Source of the DNA: Candidatus Cottocaccamicrobium excrementipullorum
GTDB taxonomy: Bacteria; Bacillota; Clostridia; Lachnospirales; Lachnospiraceae
Length of the DNA stretch: 64,000 nt
NCBI GenBank assembly: GCA_018713255.1
Contig: DVFL01000019.1
Span: forward strand, 62,001-126,000
Direction of reading: 5' to 3'
Part shown: piece by piece, positions 9,554-18,404 of the stretch
How the letters are laid out: each line of letters begins with the position of its first letter
Numbering within the stretch: position 1 is the stretch's first letter
Position numbers and translations under genes: made by a program
The notes under the pieces: generated by a model
Told to the model about the DNA's origin: nothing
The model's database searches: none
Seen by the model: the letters and a program-made list of their open reading frames with translations, nothing else

Positions 9554-9696
9554 GAAATAACCTCCCTTATCGCATCTATACTCCGGTAAAAATCCATAGA
9601 TATAGTATACAATACTTTTCGGCTTTTAGGAAGTCTTATCTCGAGAAATTTGTAATGCGTTTTGACGATTTTTTCCTTGTTTTTTTGTTACATTGT

Positions 9697-9859
9697 AACG
9701 GTTCAGAACGGCGTATCTTCCCGCCCATCCTCCTGCCCGACAAGAAGCGCCGAAGGTTTCTTCCATAAGAAAACAAGGGAAAAAACATGCTGTCGGGCAA
9801 GCTTAACGCCTGTTTTTTCGCCTGTTTTTTCCCTTGTTTTCCCGCCGTTCTGAACTGTT
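9697..9859. repeat. Nested inverted-repeat element after spo0A
   Basis: A compact palindromic segment between the spo0A stop (9863) and glgA. The outer arms are GTTCAGAACGGCG (9701-9713) and CGCCGTTCTGAAC (9843-9855), extendable to 17 pairs with one G-T. The inner arms are an 18-bp perfect repeat, GAAAACAAGGGAAAAAAC (9769-9786) with its complement at 9824-9841. A third 9-bp pair TGCCCGACA (9734-9742) / TGTCGGGCA (9791-9799) crosses the inner one, so both cannot form at once. A short direct repeat CGCCTGTTTTTT follows. It could be a MITE-like insertion or a complex terminator for spo0A. The small open frames crossing it on both strands show no protein features. Confidence 0.7.
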
Positions 9860-9862
9860 TCC

Positions 9863-10666
9863 CTACATTCGTTTATAGTCCAGACGGATTTTATCTGCAA
9901 TCAACGCAATAAATTCAGAATTCGTAGGTTTTCCTTTGCCGTTGCTGACAGTATAGCCAAAGAGCTCGTTGATGGTTTCCATCCGTCCCCGGCTCCAGGC
10001 CACCTCAATAGCATGACGGATGGCCCGCTCCACCCGGCTTGCTGTTGTCTGATGCTTTTTGGCAATGGCAGGATAGAGAATTTTGGTCACAGAAGAAAGC
10101 ATCTCATGGTCCTCTACTGATAAGATGATAGCGTCCCGCAGATACTGATATCCTTTAATATGAGCAGGGATTCCAATCTCATGAAGAATGTGGGTAACAT
10201 CATTCTCCAGATTCTGCTTCATATACTCCTCTTTATTGACATAGGGCTTAACCGTCCGTATTTCTCCCGGTCCGGGAGTTTTTTCTCGGAGTCTTCCCAC
10301 TCGTTTTACCTTGTCGATAATCACATCTCTGGAAAAAGGCTTCATAACGTAATAATTCGCGCCCATGCGGAAGGCGTCTGCCGTCATATTTTCGCTTCCT
10401 GCCGCCGTTACCATGATGAATGCTGGGATTTTCTTGATTTCATTGCTTCCCCGAACCTTTTCCATCACAGAAATTCCGTCCATTCTTGGCATAATCACAT
10501 CCAGCAGTACCACATCTGGATTCGTTTTCACGATCATATTGTAGGCATCTTCTCCATTATCCGCTTTGCCTACGACTAAAAATCCTTCCTCTGATTCCAA
10601 AATATCCTGTAATTTCCCCAAGGTCTGAGGGTTATCATCTGCAATCGCAATACTCAGTTCTCCCAT
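9863..10666 (-). CDS. spo0A: Sporulation master regulator Spo0A
   Basis: Response regulator that, when phosphorylated, commits the cell to sporulation. Receiver domain 1-120 with acidic pair D10-D11, phosphoacceptor D56 in [13 protein letters not shown] and conserved K109 in VMKPF. A linker follows, then the effector domain (about 150-267) with the Spo0A recognition helix [18 protein letters not shown]. The 267 residues match Bacillus Spo0A. An AGGAGG-type site precedes the ATG. Upstream are a promoter (10718-10747) and a 0A box (10766-10772), consistent with autoregulation. It follows spoIVB, the standard Firmicutes order. Confidence 0.97.
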   Translation of the reverse strand: MGELSIAIADDNPQTLGKLQDILESEEGFLVVGKADNGEDAYNMIVKTNPDVVLLDVIMPRMDGISVMEKVRGSNEIKKIPAFIMVTAAGSENMTADAFRMGANYYVMKPFSRDVIIDKVKRVGRLREKTPGPGEIRTVKPYVNKEEYMKQNLENDVTHILHEIGIPAHIKGYQYLRDAIILSVEDHEMLSSVTKILYPAIAKKHQTTASRVERAIRHAIEVAWSRGRMETINELFGYTVSNGKGKPTNSEFIALIADKIRLDYKRM

Positions 10667-10717
10667 ACGCTACTCCTCCTTTTTTGTCTTTTATCAAATG
10701 CTTTTGCTGCAATCTGT

Positions 10718-10747
10718 ATTATAGACGTTAAGAAATCCGGCGTGCAA
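10718..10747 (-). promoter_or_regulatory. Promoter of spo0A
   Basis: TTGCAC (complement of 10742-10747), an 18-base spacer and TATAAT (complement of 10718-10723), ending about 50 bases before the ATG. It is a sigma-A-type promoter; a sigma-H promoter may also exist but was not recognised. Confidence 0.6.
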
Positions 10748-10765
10748 TGAAATTCCATCGCAGAG

Positions 10766-10772
10766 TTCGACA
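10766..10772 (-). promoter_or_regulatory. 0A box upstream of spo0A
   Basis: Exact core TGTCGAA on the minus strand, about 18 bases upstream of the spo0A -35. This is the known Spo0A-P recognition core; placement suggests autoregulation. Confidence 0.6.
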
Positions 10773-10894
10773 TTCTTCCCCCTTTCGGCCGCGATATCAA
10801 CAATCTTGGCGCTCCCTCTCTGATAAATACGAAAAATTTCTAAATTTGTTGCAGGATCAGCGCCCGTCTCCGGGAGAACTTGCGCCGGAACAAA

Positions 10895-12241
10895 TTAATG
10901 GGACAGCATATTTTCAATGAAAATCCCGTATCCTTTTGCCGAATCTTGAACGAAGACATGAGTGACCGCTCCAATCAGCTTTCCGTTCTGAATCAGCGGA
11001 CTTCCCGACATTCCCTGAATCACCCCTCCAGTAAGGGTTAACAGATCAGGATCCGTAACCTGAAACACGATACTTTTCGTTCGGTGGCTGCTGGAATAAT
11101 CCACTTTTGTAATCTCCACCTGATAATCTCTCACCTCGCCGGAAACGCTGCTGCGCAGGTAAGCAGGCCCTGTGGTTACATCCTGGCGGTAGCCTACAGG
11201 CAGAGCCTGACTGGCTGCCAGCTCTTTAAGTCCGTCTCCTGCTACGCCAAAAACGCCGGTATCCGTATTGGCGGTAATCTGCCCCAGCTGAGTGCCGGGA
11301 CTATAGTAAATCACGCCGCTCATCACTCCCGGCGCCCCGGACTCGCCTTTTTCAATTCCCATGATCTGGGTTTCATATAAGGCTCCGCTTTCAATTTCTA
11401 CAACGCCTCCCGTGTCTGTATCGCTGATCCCGTGGCCCAAAGCGCCGAAATTTCCGTTGAGATCCAGATAAGTCATGGTACCGATTCCCTGGGTATCGTC
11501 CCGCACCCAGGCGCCAAGCTTATAGGTGCCGTCCGATGCCTCCACTGGCGTCATGGCAATCTCCAGCTGTTCCTGTTCTCTTCGAACCGTAAGCGTCACC
11601 TTGCGGGTTCCAGCTGCGTTTACCGCTTCCACCAGCTCCTCCTTGTCAGAAAGCGTCCGGCCGTTTACGGCTTCGATGTAATCTCCTGACCGGAGAATGC
11701 CGTAGGCAGGCTCTACTTCCATTCCATCTATGCTCTCCACCTTTCCGGTTCCAATGACTAAAACTCCCCGGGATTTTAAATAAATTCCAACAGGAATCCC
11801 ACAGGGGATCACGTAGCTTTCATCCACCACATCCACCTGCATTTCCTTCACCTTTACCAGGCCGAAAAGCTTTACCTCCATCTGGTAGCTTCCCTCCTGG
11901 CGGCCTAGCAGGGTGAAGGGTTCCCTTCCTGCAATCCGAATCTTATCCTGAGGAATATTCGAGGGATTTCCCAGGGATACCTGCTGATCTTCAATTTCCA
12001 GAGTAGAGGAAAACAAAAGGGGAAGGCTGATTTCTTCCTCATGGCCTTCTACAATGTTCAGCCGGTCAGGCAAAGTCTGGTCGACATAATACCAGGCGGC
12101 GCAAAAAAACAGAGCCGCCGAAAGTACAGCTCCCCCCAGAACTCTCTTTCTTTTCCTTCCTCTTTTATTTTTTCCCTTGCTTTGTCCCTTAGATCTTCCT
12201 TCCTCCTGGGAGAAAGGAATTTCCTGCTGCATATCCTGCAT
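10895..12241 (-). CDS. spoIVB: SpoIVB serine peptidase (sigma-K checkpoint)
   Basis: Forespore-made S55-family peptidase that crosses into the intermembrane space and triggers pro-sigma-K processing. The 448 residues comprise a basic N-terminus and transmembrane helix (about 33-52), a PDZ domain (about 150-235) and the peptidase domain with catalytic His270 in ALGHGISD and Ser412 in QGMSGSPL. The ATG at 12241 has AGGAGG with a six-base spacer; the frame is open upstream to 12400, but that part overlaps an inverted repeat and lacks a ribosome site. It lies between recN and spo0A as in Bacillus. Forespore sigma-G control is expected for the family; I could not identify the promoter. Confidence 0.93.
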   Translation of the reverse strand: MQDMQQEIPFSQEEGRSKGQSKGKNKRGRKRKRVLGGAVLSAALFFCAAWYYVDQTLPDRLNIVEGHEEEISLPLLFSSTLEIEDQQVSLGNPSNIPQDKIRIAGREPFTLLGRQEGSYQMEVKLFGLVKVKEMQVDVVDESYVIPCGIPVGIYLKSRGVLVIGTGKVESIDGMEVEPAYGILRSGDYIEAVNGRTLSDKEELVEAVNAAGTRKVTLTVRREQEQLEIAMTPVEASDGTYKLGAWVRDDTQGIGTMTYLDLNGNFGALGHGISDTDTGGVVEIESGALYETQIMGIEKGESGAPGVMSGVIYYSPGTQLGQITANTDTGVFGVAGDGLKELAASQALPVGYRQDVTTGPAYLRSSVSGEVRDYQVEITKVDYSSSHRTKSIVFQVTDPDLLTLTGGVIQGMSGSPLIQNGKLIGAVTHVFVQDSAKGYGIFIENMLSH

Positions 12242-12308
12242 TGCCTTACCTCCTCTGAAAACTGTGCCAATCGGTTTATTTTTTCCATGAGTCCGTAAGC
12301 ATATGCCA

Positions 12309-12414
12309 AAAAGCTGCCTTAAACGCTCCGCAGATCTCTGCTGCAGATCTATCCTCCAGCAAGCAGCTGTTGGAAAATCCACAGAACAAAAGCAAAGCAT
12401 TTAAGGCAGCTTTT
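12309..12414. repeat. 15-bp inverted repeat between recN and spoIVB
   Basis: Perfect arms AAAAGCTGCCTTAAA (12309-12323) and its complement (12400-12414), separated by 76 bases. On the minus strand the distal arm ends in GCAGCTTTTT, so it could act as a long-loop terminator of recN. The loop holds two GCAGATCT copies. Confidence 0.6.
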
Positions 12415-12514
12415 ATCTTTCTTAATCATGTTCTCGTGCAAGGCACAACTGCTTACACGATTAGTATTCTTCATCTCTTCATGAATACTCATTCAAACTG
12501 AAACCAGCAGCGAC

Positions 12515-14173
12515 TTATTTTGTCCGTTCTGCCAATTCCTTCATTTCAAGGGCATTTTGCCGCACTGCATCGGTGATTTTGGCGCCGCCTAACAGACGAG
12601 CCAATTCTTCCACGCTTTCTTCCCGATTCAAAGGTTTAATCCGGGTTACCGTCTTGCCCTGGCTGACAGACTTGGCGATTTCAAAATGCACATCTGCCAT
12701 GGACGCTATCTGAGGAAGGTGGGTGATGCAGATTACCTGGTGAGTTTTGGAAATTTCTCTGAGCTTTTCAGATACACTTTGAGCTGTCCTTCCGCTGATT
12801 CCCGTGTCAATCTCATCAAAAATCAAGGTGGGGATCTGATCAGTATCCGCCAAAACCGTTTTGATGGCCAGCATAATCCGGGAGAGTTCTCCTCCTGAAG
12901 CCACCTCGCGGAGAGGTTTTACCGGTTCTCCAGGATTGGTGGAAATTAAAAATTCCGCCTCGTCCCAGCCCTCTGCCGTATAATGGTCCAATCTGCGAAT
13001 CTCCATCACAAAACTTACATCCAAAAAATTCAGGTCCGCCAAGCTTTCCCGCATCTTCTCCGAAAGCGCTTCTGCTTCCCGGATTCTTACCTGGGTAAGA
13101 CGGCTGCACAGCTCCTCCAGCTTTTCTCCCGCTCTCTCCAGTTCTTCCTCCAGTTCGCTGCGAATCTGATCGAAATGCTCCAGTTCCTCCAGCCGCGCCT
13201 GTTTCTCCTCCAGAGCCTTAAGCACCGCACCTTCGGAATTTCCGTATTTGGCCTGAAGTCCGTGAATCAAATCCAGCCGTTCCTCAATCTGCCGGAATTC
13301 TTCTTGATCGAAAACGCAGTTCTCCATATAGTCTTGAATGGAACGGGACAAATCATTAAGCAGCGATTCCGCCTCATATGCCTGATCACGGATTTCCTTA
13401 AGGGCCTCGTCATAAGCGGCAGCCTGATCCACCCCTTTTATTACTCTGGCCATCATATCCTGCTCCAGCGCCCCGTAAGCCTCTCCCAAGTTCTCTGCAA
13501 TCCTTCTGGCATGAGAAAGCTTCCGGTAGCGGGCGGAAAGTTCCTCTTCTTCCCCTTCCTTTAAGCCGGCCTCCTGAATCTTTTCGATTTCAAACCGAAG
13601 GAAATCCGCTTCCCTCAGCCGCTCCTCCAGACCGCCTTCCATGGCGGAAAGCTTCTGCTTAAGTTCCTGATATCTGCCATAAGCCCGGGCCGTCTCCTCC
13701 TTAAGAGGCGCAGTCTCCGCTCTGGCATAAGCATCCAGAATCTCCAGATGATGATGAAGATTCAGCAGAGACTGATGCTCATGCTGGCCGTGAATATCCA
13801 GAAGCAGCGCAGTTGCCTGCTTAAGCCGGAGGGCGGTGACCGTCTCATCATTAATCCTGGAGGTACTGCGGGAAGGAAGAATCTTCCTGGAAATAATCAG
13901 CGTTTTGTCCTCCGGAACTTGAATGTCCAGAGCCTTAAGCGCTTCCTCCTGCTCTGGGGTATCAACAGAAAACAACAGCTCTATGTAAGCGCTTTCCGCC
14001 CCCTGACGGATGCTGTCTCTGGAGGCCTTCCCCCCAAGAGCCATATTCACCGAACCGATAAGAATGGATTTTCCTGCTCCCGTTTCTCCGGTAAGGATAT
14101 TCAGTCCCTGTCCAAATTCAATCTCCGCCTCTTCAATCAAAGCCAGGTTTTTTACCTTGAGTTCCAGAAGCAT
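12515..14173 (-). CDS. recN: DNA repair protein RecN
   Basis: SMC-like ATPase that acts early at double-strand breaks. Walker A GETGAGKSILIGSV near residues 29-42, a long coiled-coil middle (about 150-370), the ABC signature-like LREVASGGELSRIMLAIK and Walker B TLIFDEIDTGISG in the C-terminal half, then CITHLPQIASMAD. The 552 residues match the family. AAGGAGG precedes the ATG. It follows argR in the conserved nadK-argR-recN order. SOS control is common for recN, but no LexA box was found locally. Confidence 0.95.
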   Translation of the reverse strand: MLLELKVKNLALIEEAEIEFGQGLNILTGETGAGKSILIGSVNMALGGKASRDSIRQGAESAYIELLFSVDTPEQEEALKALDIQVPEDKTLIISRKILPSRSTSRINDETVTALRLKQATALLLDIHGQHEHQSLLNLHHHLEILDAYARAETAPLKEETARAYGRYQELKQKLSAMEGGLEERLREADFLRFEIEKIQEAGLKEGEEEELSARYRKLSHARRIAENLGEAYGALEQDMMARVIKGVDQAAAYDEALKEIRDQAYEAESLLNDLSRSIQDYMENCVFDQEEFRQIEERLDLIHGLQAKYGNSEGAVLKALEEKQARLEELEHFDQIRSELEEELERAGEKLEELCSRLTQVRIREAEALSEKMRESLADLNFLDVSFVMEIRRLDHYTAEGWDEAEFLISTNPGEPVKPLREVASGGELSRIMLAIKTVLADTDQIPTLIFDEIDTGISGRTAQSVSEKLREISKTHQVICITHLPQIASMADVHFEIAKSVSQGKTVTRIKPLNREESVEELARLLGGAKITDAVRQNALEMKELAERTK

Positions 14174-14208
14174 CTCCCATCCTCCTTGTCTCTGCTGAAA
14201 CGTCCTGC

Positions 14209-14658
14209 TTATTTGTAAATCAATTTTCGGATCTTGTCCATTACCAGAATGGTATCATCTACGCTGCGCACCGCACACATTATGGTGTCATCTCCCGCAA
14301 TACACCCTACAATCTCACTGAACTGAATCGCGTCAAGAGCCGCAGCGACTGCCATGGCCATTCCAGAGACCGTTTTGATCACCAGAATGTTCTGAGCCAT
14401 ATCCATGCTGAGAAAGCCGTCCTGAAGAATCCGGATATACTTGTCGCTGAAATTTCCATGATTCTGGAGCACCATATACCGCTGCTTTCCGCTCTCCGAA
14501 GGAGCTTTGGTCAGCTTAAGTTCACGGATATCTCTGGAAACCGTGGCCTGGGTCACATTAAAACCTGCCTGATTCAAGTACTCAGCCAGTTCCTCCTGGG
14601 TCTCAATTTCATATTTTCCAATCAGCTCTACAATCTTGCTGTGACGTTCTACCTTCAT
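14209..14658 (-). CDS. argR: Arginine repressor ArgR
   Basis: Hexameric arginine-responsive regulator. N-terminal winged helix (about 1-70) with the recognition segment NVTQATVSRDIRELKL, and a C-terminal arginine-binding/oligomerisation domain with IVGCIAGDDTIMCAVRS. The 149 residues are the standard length. It is encoded in the conserved nadK-argR-recN cluster and is the obvious regulator of the arg genes at 32-42 kb. Confidence 0.94.
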   Translation of the reverse strand: MKVERHSKIVELIGKYEIETQEELAEYLNQAGFNVTQATVSRDIRELKLTKAPSESGKQRYMVLQNHGNFSDKYIRILQDGFLSMDMAQNILVIKTVSGMAMAVAAALDAIQFSEIVGCIAGDDTIMCAVRSVDDTILVMDKIRKLIYK

Positions 14659-14768
14659 CTTTTCCTACGCTCCATTTCTTCATCCATGGCAAATTTTAGT
14701 TACGTTTACCCTGTTTGAGGCTGTGCTGTATGCTGATTTCATTTTCAGCCGGCGACAGGGCAAAAAGG

Positions 14769-15611
14769 CTATACTCCAGCCATCTTACTGCTTAGATTCT
14801 GAAGAAAAGAGATCTTCCTCAGCTGTACCAGCACCGTTTCCAGAGGAGAACGGCGAATCACAATCTGATCTCCCGGGCAAAGGGAATCCGCCGGATTTCC
14901 GTCAAAGGACGCCATGCTGCCTTCATCCTCCACCACAACCGTGATTTCGTCCTCCGCGCCCAGAACAATACTTCTGGCATTCAGGGAATGGCTGCAAATC
15001 GGCGTAAGCACCATCATCCTGGTCTCCGGCGCCACAATAGGACCTCCTGCCGACAAATTATATGCTGTCGACCCAGTAGGCGTGGCGATGATCATTCCGT
15101 CTGCGGTATATCGATTCAAGAACTGACCATTTACCATAATACGGAAATGGAGCGCTTTTAAGGTGTCTCTGCGGCTGATCACCACCTCATTCAAGGCGAT
15201 ATCCTGATATACGCTTCTGCCGCCGCGGATCATCTGCCCTTCCAGCATCATTCTCGATTCCAGACAAAATCTGCCTTCCAGGAGAGCATTAAGCATATCC
15301 TTCAGCTCTTGTCCGCCGCTTACTTGAGTAAGATAACCTAAATGTCCGCGATTCACCCCTACAAAAGGAATCCCTAATCCTGCCAGATCTCTGGCCGCCT
15401 GAATCAAGGTGCCGTCTCCTCCGATTGTAATAATGCATTCCGTTCCCTCCGGCACCTGGTCAGGATCTGTATAACGGCACTTTGGTTCAGGTCTGCCCAT
15501 CCTGAAAGCAGCACAGACTGCTCCCTTCTGGGTAAGATACTCCCGGATCTCCCGTTCTGCTTCCATGGCGCCGGCCTTGTCCGGATTCGCTACAATGTAA
15601 AATGCCCTCAT
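14769..15611 (-). CDS. nadK: NAD kinase
   Basis: Phosphorylates NAD to NADP. The GGDGT motif is at residues 64-68 (TIGGDGTLIQAAR), with GHLGYLTQV and the ATPTGSTAYNLSAGGPIV NAD-binding loop downstream. The ATG at 15611 lies four bases after the tlyA stop, with GGAGG nine bases upstream inside the tlyA end, giving 280 residues. The longer open frame to 15755 overlaps tlyA and has no similarity to the family N-terminus. Confidence 0.94.
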   Translation of the reverse strand: MRAFYIVANPDKAGAMEAEREIREYLTQKGAVCAAFRMGRPEPKCRYTDPDQVPEGTECIITIGGDGTLIQAARDLAGLGIPFVGVNRGHLGYLTQVSGGQELKDMLNALLEGRFCLESRMMLEGQMIRGGRSVYQDIALNEVVISRRDTLKALHFRIMVNGQFLNRYTADGMIIATPTGSTAYNLSAGGPIVAPETRMMVLTPICSHSLNARSIVLGAEDEITVVVEDEGSMASFDGNPADSLCPGDQIVIRRSPLETVLVQLRKISFLQNLSSKMAGV

Positions 15612-15615
15612 GCCT

Positions 15616-16437
15616 TTAATCCTCCAGAACCCGGTGGGACTCCTCCACCACAGCCGCCGCATCCGGGAAGGTCTGTGTTCCGCCTGCGGCCTCATCTTTC
15701 TCCCCTGCACCTTTCTGAAGATACAAAAGATATTCAATATTCCCCTCTGGTCCACGTACCGGCGAGAAATCCAGATTTAAAATCCTAAATCCAATCGAAG
15801 CAGCATAATCCATTACCATCTGGATAACCTCTAAATGGACGGCTTTATCCCGCACCACGCCTTTCTTCCCCACTTTTTCCCGGCCAGCCTCAAACTGAGG
15901 CTTAATCAGACAAACCACCCGGCCATCCTCTTTCAAAAGTTCCTTCACCGGCCCCAGTACTTTGGTCAAAGAAATGAAGGAAACATCAATCGAGGAAAAA
16001 TCAATGGGATCCGGAATCTGTTCCCGCGTTACATAGCGGATATTGGTCTTTTCCATACAGATTACCCGTTCATCATTTCTCAGCTTCCAGGCCAGCTGTC
16101 CATGCCCCACATCAATGGCATATACCTTCACCGCCCCGTTCTGCAGCATACAGTCGGTAAAGCCTCCGGTGGAAGAACCAACATCCATACAAATGAGGCC
16201 ATCAAGATGGAGCGCAAAGCTGGTCATGGCTTTCTCCAGCTTCAAGCCTCCCCGGCTTACATATTTCAAAGTACTTCCCCGCACTTCGATCTCTGCAGTG
16301 TCCGGAAACACCGTTCCCGCCTTGTCCTCCTTCTGCCCGTCCACATAAACAATGCCAGACATAATCAAAGCCTTGGCCTTCTCCCGAGACTGGGCCAGAT
16401 TCCGTTTCACTAAAAGCACATCTAAACGTTCTTTCAT
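15616..16437 (-). CDS. tlyA: TlyA family rRNA 2'-O-methyltransferase (hemolysin-like)
   Basis: S4 RNA-binding domain (about 1-65, MKERLDVLLVKRNLAQSREK and IVYVDG) fused to an FtsJ-like SAM methyltransferase domain with MDVGSSTGGFTDCMLQ as motif I. TlyA proteins methylate ribosomal RNA; older names call them hemolysins. I start at the ATG at 16437 with GGAGG five bases upstream, giving 273 residues; a GTG start at 16458 is less likely. It is flanked by dxs and nadK as in other Firmicutes. Confidence 0.9.
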   Translation of the reverse strand: MKERLDVLLVKRNLAQSREKAKALIMSGIVYVDGQKEDKAGTVFPDTAEIEVRGSTLKYVSRGGLKLEKAMTSFALHLDGLICMDVGSSTGGFTDCMLQNGAVKVYAIDVGHGQLAWKLRNDERVICMEKTNIRYVTREQIPDPIDFSSIDVSFISLTKVLGPVKELLKEDGRVVCLIKPQFEAGREKVGKKGVVRDKAVHLEVIQMVMDYAASIGFRILNLDFSPVRGPEGNIEYLLYLQKGAGEKDEAAGGTQTFPDAAAVVEESHRVLED

Positions 16438-16490
16438 CCGTTCCTCCAGAAAATGCACGGCTGCATTTCTCTTTTCTGTTGCTGTTATGA

Positions 16491-18395
16491 CTATTCTACC
16501 ATAATTTGTAAGTTATTTCCAGTTAAAAACCCTTTTTCTTCCATCTTTTGAATAATGGAATCACTGTCGATTCCCAGACTTTCTCTGAGAACACTGACGT
16601 TTCCATGCTCCACATAAGCATCAGGAAGGGCTACCTGATATACTTTCGTTTTTGGATGATGCTGGGACAAATAAGCCGTCACCGCAAGGCCAAAGCCTCC
16701 CTGAAGAACATTTTCCTCCAGCGTTACCACCAAATCATGCTTCTCTGCCAGCTCATCTACCAATTCCCGGTCAAAGGGTTTAATGAATCTTCCATTGGCC
16801 AGACTGCAGGGAACTCCACGGTCCATCAGCTTCTGGCGGATATGCTCCGCCGTACTCACCATACTTCCCACCGCCAGGAGGGCGATTCGTGCTCCCCGGC
16901 TGCTGTCATCCATGAGAATTTCTCCCTTTCCATACTTAATTGGACTGCGAAAATCCTTAAGCCCCCGGTATGCCTCTCCTCTGGGATAGCGAACCGCCAC
17001 CGGTTTTCCCAGTGTTAAGGCAAAGGCCAGCATATCCTCCAGTTCCCACCGGTTTTTCGGAGCCATCACCGTCATGTTGGGAATACAGCTTAAATAGCTG
17101 TAGTCAAAAATTCCCTGATGGGTCTCGCCGTCGCTGCCCACCAGTCCAGCCCGGTCTACCGCCAGCACCACAGGAAGCTCCTGTATACAGACATCATGAA
17201 GAATCTGATCAAATCCTCTCTGCAAAAAAGAGGAGTACACCGCCACCACCGGCTTCAGTCCCGCCGCCGCCATTCCGGCTGCACTGGTCACTGCATGGGC
17301 CTCTGCAATTCCCACGTCGAAAAACCGCTGAGGGAACCGTTTAGCAAAAGCTTTAAGCCCCGTCCCGTCAGGCATAGCGGCAGTGATGGCCACAATTTTC
17401 TCGTCCTCCTGGGCCAGATGGCAGAGAGCGCGGGAAAAAACATCCGTATAGGTGGGATGCTCTTTTTTATGAAGCGGCTTCCCTGTGGCAATATCAAACG
17501 GTTCCACGCCGTGAAATTTCGAGGGATTCCGTTCAGCAGGGCTGTAGCCCTTTCCCTTCTTTGTAATAACATGCACTAAAACCGCATGATCCAAGCGCTT
17601 CGCCTCCAGAAAAGCTTTCTGAAGCTTTCCTATATCATGCCCGTCAACAGGCCCCAAATAGGTAATTCCCATATTTTCAAACAGCATTCCAGGAATAAAC
17701 AGCTGTTTAATTCCATTCTTTGTCCGCTTCAGCCGGTCAATGGCTCTGTCTCCAAACCCGGGAATCCGCTCCAGCGCAGCCACTACGCCTTTTTTCAAAT
17801 CATTATATCCCTCGCCGGTGCGAAGACCGCTTAAATAAGTGGACATGCCTCCCACATTTTCTGAAATGGACATATTATTATCATTAAGCACGATAATAAA
17901 ATTTCGTTTCAGCCTGGCTGCATTGTTCAGGGCCTCATAAGCCATGCCCCCTGTGAGCGCTCCGTCTCCAATAATGGAAACCACCGAGTAATCCTGGTTC
18001 AGAAGATCTCTTCCCTGGGCCATTCCCAGGCCGGCGGAAATAGAAGTTGAACTGTGTCCCGTATCAAAAGAATCATAGGGGCTTTCCTTGCGTTTGGGAA
18101 ATCCGCTTAAGCCCCCATACTGACGAAGCTCGCAGAACAAGTCCCGTCTCCCGCTTAAAATCTTATGCACGTAGGACTGATGTCCCACATCCCAAATCAC
18201 CTTATCTTTCGGCAGGTCAAAGGCCAGATAAAGGGCAATGGTTAATTCCACAACTCCCAGGTTGGAGGCAAGATGGCCGCCGGTATGGCTGATCTTTTCT
18301 ACTAAAAACGTCCGAATTTCCTGCGCCAGGATTTTCAGTTCTTCCGGAGAAAGAGCCTTCACATCCTCCGGACCTTGTATCCGTTCTAAAAACAT
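16491..18395 (-). CDS. dxs: 1-deoxy-D-xylulose-5-phosphate synthase
   Basis: First enzyme of the MEP isoprenoid pathway: condenses pyruvate and glyceraldehyde-3-phosphate using thiamine diphosphate. N-terminal ThDP domain with HPGHSSTS-type motif (DTGHSSTSISAGLG), GDGALTGGMAYEALNN and NDNNMSIS; pyrimidine domain with the DVGIAEAHAVT glutamate; C-terminal transketolase domain with LEENVLQGGFG. The 634 residues are the family length. It lies nine bases after ispA, an isoprenoid pair. Confidence 0.96.
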   Translation of the reverse strand: MFLERIQGPEDVKALSPEELKILAQEIRTFLVEKISHTGGHLASNLGVVELTIALYLAFDLPKDKVIWDVGHQSYVHKILSGRRDLFCELRQYGGLSGFPKRKESPYDSFDTGHSSTSISAGLGMAQGRDLLNQDYSVVSIIGDGALTGGMAYEALNNAARLKRNFIIVLNDNNMSISENVGGMSTYLSGLRTGEGYNDLKKGVVAALERIPGFGDRAIDRLKRTKNGIKQLFIPGMLFENMGITYLGPVDGHDIGKLQKAFLEAKRLDHAVLVHVITKKGKGYSPAERNPSKFHGVEPFDIATGKPLHKKEHPTYTDVFSRALCHLAQEDEKIVAITAAMPDGTGLKAFAKRFPQRFFDVGIAEAHAVTSAAGMAAAGLKPVVAVYSSFLQRGFDQILHDVCIQELPVVLAVDRAGLVGSDGETHQGIFDYSYLSCIPNMTVMAPKNRWELEDMLAFALTLGKPVAVRYPRGEAYRGLKDFRSPIKYGKGEILMDDSSRGARIALLAVGSMVSTAEHIRQKLMDRGVPCSLANGRFIKPFDRELVDELAEKHDLVVTLEENVLQGGFGLAVTAYLSQHHPKTKVYQVALPDAYVEHGNVSVLRESLGIDSDSIIQKMEEKGFLTGNNLQIMVE

Positions 18396-18404
18396 AATTC
18401 CACC

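Noticed and set aside
9662-9900. Two small open frames across the nested repeat after spo0A
   Set aside because: Their KTREKTGEKTG-type composition merely reads out the inverted and direct repeats; no ribosome site.
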